This document shows positions 15,401-20,850 of a stretch of 20,850 nt of DNA, piece after piece. The stretch spans positions 1 through 20,850 of the forward strand of contig JAISAX010000159.1 in the NCBI GenBank assembly GCA_031266495.1. The letters are read 5' to 3'. Below the pieces are notes generated by a model. It was not told the DNA's origin and did not search any database. It saw nothing but the letters and a program-made list of their open reading frames with translations. Source of the stretch: Opitutaceae bacterium (lineage in GTDB: Bacteria > Verrucomicrobiota > Verrucomicrobiae > Opitutales > Opitutaceae). The stretch's first letter is position 1. Every line of letters starts with the position of its first letter. The position numbers and the translations under genes are program-made.

Positions 15401-16258
15401 CCAGTCTTTCAACGCTTCGCGCAGGGCGTCGCGGACGGGGGCCATCCGGATGCCGGCGGCGGCGAGCTTGGCCGAGGACATGATGCAATTTGAACGCGGT
15501 GTCTTGGCGGCGATTTGCATGAACTCATTCTCATCGGTGAAAAACCGGTATTCTTTAGGGCAAACGCCGCTCTCGCGGATGAAGCCAACCACCTCGCGGG
15601 TCGTGATGTGCCCGGAGTTGGTGACATTATATGTGCCGAACGGAATGCGCTTTTCCCGGCAGGCGAACGTGGCGGCGGCAAATTCATGGAGCTGCGAGAT
15701 GGAGTTGGTCGCCTCGAGCAGGCGCTCGTAGCGCATCAGCTTGGTGAGATAATTGCGCGGATTGTTTATATTGTCAAAGGGGATGCGGAGACGCCAGATA
15801 TATACATTCGGACGGCCCGCGAGCACCTCCTCGCCGAGCGCCTTGGTGCCGGAATAGAAGCTGCAGTTGTTCTGGCGAAAGGTGAAGTTGGGCGCGTCGT
15901 CCTCCGTGAAGCCGGAGCCGTCCGCGCGCGCGTCGGTGTAGATGCAGCCGGACGAGACGTGGCCCCACGGCACGCCGGCGGCTTCGCAGGCTTCGGCGAT
16001 GCGGCCGGGGAGAACGGCGTTGCCGAAGAGGCATTCGGCCTTGTGCAGCTCGCAGGCGTCGACGTTGGGCTTGCCGGTGTAGCCTGCGGCGTTGATGAGA
16101 AAATCCGGGCGGTCCGCCTTGAGCGCGGCCGTGAGCGTGGCGGCATCCGTATAATCAAGCTCCGCGCGCCGCAGATTCTTGAAAGGAATCCCCTTGGTTG
16201 CGAGGAGTTGCTGGTAAGCCTGGCCGACATAACCGGAGCCGCCGAGTAGGTAGATCAT
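15395..16258 (-). CDS. RmlD/NRS-ER-like NAD(P)-dependent epimerase-reductase for L-rhamnose synthesis
   Basis: The frame opens with TTG at 16264; the ATG at 16258 gives 287 residues and a standard Rossmann start (GGSGYVG at 6-12). It is an SDR of the RmlD superfamily, but its motifs fit plant NRS/ER and the end of plant RHM better than classical RmlD. These are [17 protein letters not shown] (59-75), SSGCIYT (102-108), [10 protein letters not shown] (116-125), SFYSGTK (Tyr135, Lys139) and [13 protein letters not shown] (166-178). NRS/ER carries out both 3,5-epimerisation and 4-reduction of the 4-keto-6-deoxy sugar. Together with rfbA and rfbB, and with no rmlC in the window, this suggests one bifunctional enzyme completes dTDP-L-rhamnose. 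Plain 4-reductase with rmlC elsewhere is the alternative. Confidence 0.82.
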   Translation of the reverse strand: MIYLLGGSGYVGQAYQQLLATKGIPFKNLRRAELDYTDAATLTAALKADRPDFLINAAGYTGKPNVDACELHKAECLFGNAVLPGRIAEACEAAGVPWGHVSSGCIYTDARADGSGFTEDDAPNFTFRQNNCSFYSGTKALGEEVLAGRPNVYIWRLRIPFDNINNPRNYLTKLMRYERLLEATNSISQLHEFAAATFACREKRIPFGTYNVTNSGHITTREVVGFIRESGVCPKEYRFFTDENEFMQIAAKTPRSNCIMSSAKLAAAGIRMAPVRDALREALKDWK

Positions 16259-16289
16259 AGTCAATATAGGGAAATAGTGATATCAATGA

Positions 16290-16468
16290 TTAACCGCGAA
16301 GGACGCAAAGGATGCGAAGAGGACAAGCAGGGGAAAATGCATCATTGTTTTAAGAAAAAATATTTTTTGAGAATTTCGCGGTTCTTCGCGAATTTCGCGG
16401 TTGGTTTGTTTTTAATTTTAGAAGTTCCCATAAGATCTTCGCGCTCTTCGCGTCCTTCGCGGTTAAAA
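16290..16468. repeat. CGCGAAGGA repeats (one left arm, two right arms) filling the gap after gbsR-like gene
   Basis: The left arm (16290-16322) reads TTAACCGCGAAGGACGC then AAAGGATGCGAAGAGG, with clear 9-nt periodicity. Right arms are at 16374-16402 and 16437-16468 (TTCGCGCTCTTCGCGTCC then TTCGCGGTTAAAA). The last base of the outer right arm is 16468 and the regulator's TGA begins at 16469, so the repeat abuts the stop exactly. Confidence 0.88.
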
Positions 16469-16996
16469 TCATGTGGTGAGAGTTTTCAGCATGGCCATGA
16501 GCGGGGCGGCTTTTTTCTGCCAGCGCTGGAGTTTGTCGAAACGCTGGATGAGGTGCGGGTTGCCCGTCCCGGCCACCGCGGCGGTGAGCGCGCCGCGCTG
16601 GCGGCCAAGCTCCTCCAGTTGCGGAAAGACGCGGACGTTCAGGAATTGCTTCACCAGCACGCCGAGGTCGCTTTGCATCTGAAAATGCTCCCGGCGGTTC
16701 GCGATGCTGTGCACCGACTTGATCGCGCCGATGTCGAGCAGGGCTTTCAGCCCCTGCCCCGCCCCACTGCGGCTGATGCCAAGCCGGGCAACGAGATCAT
16801 CGGCGCTGACCGGCTCGCCCGACAGAAACACCACGCCGAAGATTTCACCCACGGAGCGGGGATAGCCCAGTTGCGTGGCAGCCCTCACCCAATAGGCGAT
16901 GATTTCACGCTCAAGCTCCGACAACTGCGTCAGATTGGACTGGGCAGCCGCAGCCGAATCCACGGGCGAATTTGTCTCGGAGGCTTGAGCATTCAT
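16469..16996 (-). CDS. GbsR/MarR-family transcriptional regulator
   Basis: The ATG at 16996 gives 175 residues, the usual GbsR length; an open extension to 17134 crosses a repeat and the promoter and is rejected. A low-complexity Ala/Ser N-terminus is followed by a long helix and a winged helix-turn-helix (about 45-105). It includes FLSGEPVSADDLVARLGISR and a KALLDIGAIKSV recognition/wing region. A C-terminal helical part (115-175) serves dimerisation. GbsR-like proteins repress genes for osmolyte uptake or surface functions, often with effector release. A palindromic site lies inside its own promoter (17005-17026), so it probably represses itself. Its target may include the adjacent polysaccharide genes or the divergent CoA-transferase gene; the sequence does not decide. 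Confidence 0.85.
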   Translation of the reverse strand: MNAQASETNSPVDSAAAAQSNLTQLSELEREIIAYWVRAATQLGYPRSVGEIFGVVFLSGEPVSADDLVARLGISRSGAGQGLKALLDIGAIKSVHSIANRREHFQMQSDLGVLVKQFLNVRVFPQLEELGRQRGALTAAVAGTGNPHLIQRFDKLQRWQKKAAPLMAMLKTLTT

Positions 16997-17003
16997 TGTC
17001 CAG

Positions 17004-17033
17004 ATATTACAGGAATTTTTGTAATAAATGCAA
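17004..17033 (-). promoter_or_regulatory. Promoter of the GbsR-like gene, possibly giving a leaderless mRNA
   Basis: On the minus strand TTGCAT (17033-17028) and TAATAT (17009-17004) are 18 nt apart. The predicted start of transcription falls about at the ATG at 16996. The palindrome at 17005-17026 overlaps both boxes' interval. Confidence 0.45.
17005..17026. promoter_or_regulatory. Palindromic operator candidate for the GbsR-like regulator
   Basis: TATTACA at 17005-17011 and TGTAATA at 17020-17026 are exact inverted arms around 8 nt. The palindrome ends nine bases upstream of the regulator's ATG. AT-rich dyads of this size are typical sites of GbsR/MarR dimers, and the position implies autorepression. 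Confidence 0.65.
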
Positions 17034-17050
17034 GTGGCTTCTCCATTTTT

Positions 17051-17092
17051 CCTTCGCGTTCTTCGTGTCCTTCGATCCTTCGCGGTTAAAAA
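17051..17092. repeat. Single right arm of the CGCGAAGGA repeat family
   Basis: It reads CCTTCGCGTTCTTCGTGTCC then TTCGATCCTTCGCGGTTAAAA. It lies upstream of the regulator promoter. No facing left arm is found in this gap, so it may be an orphan or one partner of the arms on the other side of the regulator gene. Confidence 0.8.
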
Positions 17093-17134
17093 TCCAATGC
17101 CGGCCGGTGCCGGCAGACGAATGGCAGCGATCAC

Positions 17135-17163
17135 TTGCGCAACACCAACCTAATGCGTATCAT
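17135..17163 (+). promoter_or_regulatory. Possible promoter of the CoA-transferase gene
   Basis: TTGCGC (17135-17140) and TATCAT (17158-17163) are separated by 17 nt. Transcription would start near 17170, leaving a leader of about 140 nt in which I see no riboswitch. The -35 match is weak. Confidence 0.35.
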
Positions 17164-17312
17164 AATTTATTTTACTACTTCCCCCGCCAATCCAACTGCT
17201 CTTCAATTCACACCGATTCTTGATATTTTCAAAAATCCGCCTGCGTCCCATGTGTCATGCGTTTGCCTACGAGGGGACTTTGGCCATTCATTTTCATTAA
17301 CGCAATAGCTTT

Positions 17313-18803
17313 ATGTCCAACGCATTCCCAGTCCTTACCGCGGCCGAGGCCGCGGCGCTCATCAACCACGGAAGCACCATCGGTGTCAGTGGTTTCACGC
17401 CTGCCGGCGCGGCGAAAGTGGTGCCGAAAGCCCTCGCCGCCCGTGCCCGTTCGGAGCATGAGGCTGGACGTGAATTCAAGGTCGCCATCATTTCCGGCGC
17501 CTCGACCGGTGACTCGCTGGACGGCGAACTGGCCCGCGCCGACGCCATTTCCTGGCGCACGCCCTACCAGAGCAACAAGTCACTCCGCGAAAGCATCAAC
17601 GCCGGACGCATCCATTTCTTCGACATGCACTTGTCGCACCTCGCGCAGCAGGTGCGGCGCGGCTTTCTCGGCAAAATCGACTGGGCCATCGTCGAGGCCT
17701 GCGACATCACGCCGGAAGGCGAAATCGTGCTCAGCACCTCGGTCGGCACCTCGCCCACCTTCCTCCGCCAGGCCGAACGCGTCATCATCGAGCTGAACCG
17801 CTACCACTCGCCCAAACTCCGCGGCTTCCACGACATCTACGAACCCCTCGACCCGCCTTTCCGCAAGATCATCCCGCTGGAAAACTGCACCGACCGCATC
17901 GGCTCGCCCGTGGTCAGGATCGACCCGAAAAAAATCGTCGCCGTCGTCGAGAGCAACAATCCCGACGAGGTCGGCGGCTTCGACTCGGCGGACGAAGTGA
18001 CCAACAAACTCGGCGCCAACGTCGCCGAGTTTATCGCCAACGAAATCGCCGTCGGCCGCATCCCGCGCGAGTTTCTCCCGCTCCAGTCCGGCGTGGGCAA
18101 CATCGCCAACGCCGTGCTCGGCGCGCTCGGCGCGAACCCCGACATCCCGGATTTCCGGATGTTTTCCGAGGTCATCCAGGATTCCGTCATCGGGCTCATC
18201 CGCTCGGGCAAATGCAAGTTCGCCACCGGCACCTCGCTCACCATCGCGCCCTCCTTGCTCCAGAGCATCTACGCGGACCTCGAATTTTTCCGCCCGCGCC
18301 TCCTGCTCCGCCCGCAGGAAATCACCAACAATCCCGAGATGGTGCGCCGCCTGGGCATCATCACGGTGAACACGGCCATCGAGGTGGACATCTTCGGCAA
18401 CGTGAACTCCACGCACATCATGGGCACCGGCCTGATGAACGGCATCGGCGGCTCGGGCGACTTCACGCGCAACGCCTACATTTCGATCTTCACCTGCCCG
18501 TCCACCGCGAAGGGCAACAAGATCAGCACCATCGTCCCCTTTGCGAGCCACCTCGACCACAGCGAGCACTCCGTGTCCGTGCTCATCACCGAGCAGGGCG
18601 TGGCCGACCTGCGCGGCAAATCGCCCGCCGAACGCTCCCGCGAAATCATCAACAAGTGCGCGCACCCCGATTTCCGCGAGCCGCTCACGCGCTACTACGA
18701 ATCGACCAAGAAAGGCCACACGCACGCTTCGCTGGCGCACGCGTTTTCGTTCCACCAGCAATTCATGGCCACCGGTGACATGCACGGCGCGCACGTCGCA
18801 TAA
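17313..18803 (+). CDS. Acetyl-CoA hydrolase/CoA-transferase family (succinyl-CoA:acetate or propionyl-CoA:succinate type)
   Basis: This 496-residue cytoplasmic enzyme of class I CoA-transferases has the usual AarC/Cat1/ScpC length. An N-terminal domain begins INHGSTIGVSGFTPAG (18-33). GVGNIANAVL (260-269) and SEVIQDS (285-291), with Glu286 as the expected catalytic glutamate that forms the CoA thioester, are followed by the glycine-rich GIGGSGDFTRNAY loop (377-389). SVLITEQGVADLRGKSP (about 452-468) ends the core. The reaction moves CoA between acetate, succinate or propionate. In a fermenter making acetate and propionate it would close the succinate route, but the sequence alone does not set the substrate. 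The GC-rich codon use fits the chromosome. It diverges from the GbsR-like regulator, so shared control is possible. Confidence 0.92.
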   Translation: MSNAFPVLTAAEAAALINHGSTIGVSGFTPAGAAKVVPKALAARARSEHEAGREFKVAIISGASTGDSLDGELARADAISWRTPYQSNKSLRESINAGRIHFFDMHLSHLAQQVRRGFLGKIDWAIVEACDITPEGEIVLSTSVGTSPTFLRQAERVIIELNRYHSPKLRGFHDIYEPLDPPFRKIIPLENCTDRIGSPVVRIDPKKIVAVVESNNPDEVGGFDSADEVTNKLGANVAEFIANEIAVGRIPREFLPLQSGVGNIANAVLGALGANPDIPDFRMFSEVIQDSVIGLIRSGKCKFATGTSLTIAPSLLQSIYADLEFFRPRLLLRPQEITNNPEMVRRLGIITVNTAIEVDIFGNVNSTHIMGTGLMNGIGGSGDFTRNAYISIFTCPSTAKGNKISTIVPFASHLDHSEHSVSVLITEQGVADLRGKSPAERSREIINKCAHPDFREPLTRYYESTKKGHTHASLAHAFSFHQQFMATGDMHGAHVA

Positions 18804-18828
18804 GGCAGCCGCGGCACGCAAAAGGAAC

Positions 18829-18847
18829 GCGGGGTGCCCCACCCCGC
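18829..18847 (+). terminator. GC-rich hairpin after the CoA-transferase stop
   Basis: GCGGGGTG and CACCCCGC pair exactly around CCC, 25 nt after the TAA. No T-run follows, so termination efficiency is uncertain. Confidence 0.45.
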
Positions 18848-18893
18848 CACCCCGGCGCCTCTTTGCGCAACAAGCGGCAACGCCTCATACCGA

Positions 18894-18907
18894 TTCCGAA
18901 TTAAAAA
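18894..18907 (+). repeat. 14-bp direct repeat TTCCGAATTAAAAA, copy 1
   Basis: It is identical to 20451-20464. The two copies bracket the beta-helix lyase gene with nothing else between them except the GGCGGT palindrome cluster. Confidence 0.6.
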
Positions 18908-18924
18908 CAGCCTTTGGCAGGTAG

Positions 18925-18988
18925 GGCGGTTTCGCCGAAACCGCCGTCGTTGGCCTCGTGGCGTTCGCAGCGGTCTCGGTGAGACCGC
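18925..18988. repeat. Two GGCGGT palindromes (REP-like)
   Basis: GGCGGTTTCG (18925-18934) and CGAAACCGCC (18936-18945) form a 10-bp stem around one base. GCGGTCTC (18970-18977) and GAGACCGC (18981-18988) form a second stem around GGT. The two share the GCGGT(T/C)TC arm, so they are copies of one palindromic unit between convergent genes, where they may also act as a bidirectional terminator. Confidence 0.75.
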
Positions 18989-19044
18989 CCTCCAAAGACC
19001 GCCCTCCAAAGACCGCCTTGCCAAAAACCGCCCTGCCAAAAACC
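18983..19044. repeat. Short tandem repeats of GACCGCCCTCCAAA
   Basis: Two exact 14-bp units (18983-18996, 18997-19010) are followed by two degenerate units with CCGCC(T/C)TGCCAAAAA (19011-19044). The unit begins with the right arm of the preceding palindrome, so it may have grown from it. Confidence 0.7.
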
Positions 19045-19076
19045 GGCTTTCGCGTAACATCGGCTGATAACTGACC

Positions 19077-20432
19077 TTACATGTCGCTGCCAGGCGAGAG
19101 GCCGCGCGGCTCGAAGGGCACGGGGTTTTCGGCGGTGTCAACGCCGGAGATGCCCACGAAGTTGCGCCTGGCCTTTTCGGAGTCGCCCGTGTAGCGGATG
19201 CCGTGGTGCTGCCGCGCCCTGCCGCCTTGCTCCGGCAACGGACAGACACCGCCACCCGTCACGCGCAGGTGCGTCACCTTTTCCTCTATTAATATGCCGC
19301 AGCCGGTTTTCGCGTCGGCCGGTATCAAATCGCGACTGGTCGCACAGGCGCCGATGAGCGGGTTTTGTATATAAATGTTCCGGCCTCCCTTGATGTGCAT
19401 TCCGTGGCCGCCGGAACCGCGGATGCGGATGTTTGCAATCAAGGCCGGCCCGGTGAAATCTTCGCCAATCACCACGCCGGAGCCGCGTTTGTTCTGGCCT
19501 ATCCAGGTGTTTGTCATGAACACGTCGTTGGCGTCCTCGATGACAATGCCCTCAAGGTTTACGTGGTCGCAGCCGAAGCGGTCTGTATATATATATTTCG
19601 GACGGACATCGCCGCGCCCAGGATCGCCGCGCGCGCACAGCAAGGCGCGTCCGCCGCCGACGAAACGCGCGTCCTCGATCTTGAAACCGTCCACGTTGGG
19701 GCCGACCACCAGCCAGTTGATGGTGGTGTTGTCGCCGGTGCCGCCGGAAACGCGGAAGAAAAGGGAGGCGTCAATCTTGTTGTGCTTCTCCCCCGCCCGC
19801 CCCGAGCCATGAACCCAGATGCCGTATTTGCCGGACGGATTCTTGATGTCCAAATCCTCCACGAGCGGGCTGATGCCATCCACGCAATCGAGACCGCAAT
19901 CCACGCCAGCCAGCAGCAATTCCCGCGCAAAACAATGGTAGGTTTTTTCAAGCCGGAGCGCGGCACCGGCGCCCTGGTTTCCCGCGGCGCGGGTGATAGT
20001 CAGGTTTTTTATTCCGCTGTAATTGCAACGCTCAAAACTGAAGGCGGCGCCGGCACCGCCGCCGCCGGCGGAATCCATGATAATCACGGTGCCGACGCTC
20101 CTTTTGCCGGTGGAGCCGCCGCGCCCGTCGCCGAGGATGGTGAGGCCCGACTGGGTGATTTTAATGGTTTCGGAAAGGCGGTATTTTCCGGCGGGAAAAA
20201 ACACGGTGCCGCCGTTCGCGGCGGCGGCGATGGCTTTTTTGGCGGCGGGCGCCGAGTCGGCGACGCCGGTGTTGTCGGCTCCGAACTGGAGCACGTTTAT
20301 ATATTGCGCGGTGCCGATGCCGGTGCCGGCAGCGGCAGCGGCGGCGGAGAAAAGCGGGCGCGGAGCGGCGAGCGCAAGCGCGAGGAACGCGGCGGCGGCC
20401 AGCCAGTGGCGTATGTGTTTCATGGTAATCAT
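19077..20432 (-). CDS. Secreted right-handed beta-helix protein, pectate-lyase-3 / GH28-like
   Basis: This 451-residue protein starts at an ATG at 20432, or at 20423. A basic start and hydrophobic Ala/Leu stretch (about 4-33) is a signal peptide. The mature N-terminus has YINVLQFGADNTGVADSAP (43-61) and GGTVFFPAGKYRL (74-86), the standard beginning of Pectate_lyase_3 beta-helix proteins. Then come many short strand repeats such as GIKNLTITRA and GMHIKGGRNIYIQNPLIG. Relatives cleave or bind acidic polysaccharides, or act as epimerases, in the periplasm or outside the cell. The catalytic residues and substrate are not clear, so a specific EC class is not warranted. The gene is GC-rich but contains isolated TATATA patches with ATA codons. 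It is convergent with the CoA-transferase gene and separated from it by the palindrome cluster. Confidence 0.8.
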   Translation of the reverse strand: MITMKHIRHWLAAAAFLALALAAPRPLFSAAAAAAGTGIGTAQYINVLQFGADNTGVADSAPAAKKAIAAAANGGTVFFPAGKYRLSETIKITQSGLTILGDGRGGSTGKRSVGTVIIMDSAGGGGAGAAFSFERCNYSGIKNLTITRAAGNQGAGAALRLEKTYHCFARELLLAGVDCGLDCVDGISPLVEDLDIKNPSGKYGIWVHGSGRAGEKHNKIDASLFFRVSGGTGDNTTINWLVVGPNVDGFKIEDARFVGGGRALLCARGDPGRGDVRPKYIYTDRFGCDHVNLEGIVIEDANDVFMTNTWIGQNKRGSGVVIGEDFTGPALIANIRIRGSGGHGMHIKGGRNIYIQNPLIGACATSRDLIPADAKTGCGILIEEKVTHLRVTGGGVCPLPEQGGRARQHHGIRYTGDSEKARRNFVGISGVDTAENPVPFEPRGLSPGSDM

Positions 20433-20440
20433 GGTCGTAT

Positions 20441-20446
20441 ATTATA
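20441..20446 (-). promoter_or_regulatory. -10 box of the beta-helix lyase gene
   Basis: A perfect TATAAT lies on the minus strand eight bases before the ATG at 20432. A good -35 box is not visible. Transcription would start at or next to the start codon, unless translation starts at 20423. Confidence 0.4.
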
Positions 20447-20450
20447 CTAT

Positions 20451-20464
20451 TTCCGAATTAAAAA
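20451..20464 (+). repeat. 14-bp direct repeat TTCCGAATTAAAAA, copy 2
   Basis: It is identical to 18894-18907 and lies directly upstream of the TATAAT box of the lyase gene. Confidence 0.6.
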
Positions 20465-20692
20465 GGTTGTGCCACAGGCTTCATGCAAAAATGAAAAACA
20501 AAGTGACACGGACAATCCTGCCTGTGTCCCAACTCGTCAACACTCCACGCAAACACCCCCGCGCAAAACACCCCCACGCAAACCCTCACGCACAAACAAA
20601 ACCGCACAAACAAGACCCCCCGCAAGACCGCTCGCGCCCGGGCGCCCACGCCACTCTTGCCCTCCCGCCGCCACTTGTTTCACTCCCCCGCC

Positions 20693-20850
20693 ATGCCGCC
20701 TCCCGAAAACACCTCCGCCACCAACCTCGACCGCTATTTCGGCGGCAAATGCCTCGCCCGCGGGGATGACGGCGAAGCATGGCGCGACATCAAAGCCATG
20801 CTCATCGCCGCGCCGCCCACCGGCGAAAACTACGACATCCCCGCCGTCAG
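20693..20850 (+). CDS. Unrecognised protein, N-terminal 52 codons only
   Basis: An open frame begins at an ATG at 20693 and runs off the right edge. It starts MPPPENTSATNLDRYFGGK and continues with a helical WRDIKAMLIAAPP stretch; codon use has the strong G/C third-position bias of the other GC-rich genes. The upstream 260 bp (20433-20692), a C/A-rich low-complexity sequence, shows no Shine-Dalgarno or promoter I can support. Too little is present to name a family; it is divergent from the lyase gene. Confidence 0.6.
   Translation, partial: MPPPENTSATNLDRYFGGKCLARGDDGEAWRDIKAMLIAAPPTGENYDIPAV

Noticed and set aside
1102..17092. CRISPR array
   Set aside because: The repeats are imperfect, inverted in pairs and not evenly spaced with unique spacers; no cas genes.
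17580..18842. 420-codon minus-strand open frame antisense to the CoA-transferase gene
   Set aside because: Arg/Asp/Val/Ala-rich shadow without family features.

Overview
The window looks like a chromosomal segment of a Gram-negative bacterium. A Verrucomicrobiota member of the Opitutaceae type is my best guess. The reasons are GC-rich housekeeping genes, almost no Shine-Dalgarno sequences, many short intergenic repeats of the CGCGAAGGA type, a GxxExxY gene and a secreted beta-helix lyase. This is inference from style, not from a marker gene.

Layout. Positions 1-1054 (minus) hold most of a YhcG/DUF1016-type PDDEXK nuclease that runs off the left edge, followed by a 400-bp gap filled with two inverted-repeat pairs. 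Positions 1456-16258 (minus) are a surface-polysaccharide (O-antigen-like) locus. In transcription order it contains an RmlD-like/plant NRS-ER-like epimerase-reductase, rfbB (rmlB), a GxxExxY nuclease cassette, rfbA (rmlA), wzm, wzt, a SAM methyltransferase with a C-terminal beta domain, a 1292-residue GT4-GT2-GT4 glycosyltransferase, an SDR epimerase, and a GT-C membrane glycosyltransferase. The downstream half (about 1450-10450) is clearly poorer in GC than the rest, as expected for an exchanged O-antigen block. No rmlC, initiating transferase, flippase (Wzx) or polymerase (Wzy) is visible. The export route is therefore the ABC (Wzm/Wzt) type, and L-rhamnose synthesis appears to use a bifunctional epimerase-reductase.

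Positions 16469-16996 (minus) encode a GbsR/MarR regulator with a 22-bp palindrome inside its own promoter. Positions 17313-18803 (plus) encode an acetyl-CoA hydrolase/CoA-transferase of the succinyl-CoA:acetate or propionyl-CoA:succinate type, with a GC-rich hairpin after its stop. Positions 18880-19050 are a small cluster of GGCGGT palindromes and 14-bp tandem repeats. Positions 19077-20432 (minus) encode a secreted right-handed beta-helix (pectate-lyase-3-like) protein. A plus-strand gene starts at 20693 and runs off the right edge.

The most unusual feature is a family of about 15 imperfect repeats with a 9-nt period (outer end TTAACCGCGAAGG). They occur as facing pairs that fill seven intergenic gaps, often touching the stop codon of the upstream gene. 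One pair encloses only a 135-codon GxxExxY PDDEXK gene, forming a compact 490-bp unit wedged between rfbA and rfbB. The other PDDEXK gene, YhcG-like, also borders such repeats and carries a perfect 31-bp palindrome inside its coding sequence. A nuclease-plus-repeat mobile system is the leading candidate for undescribed biology here.
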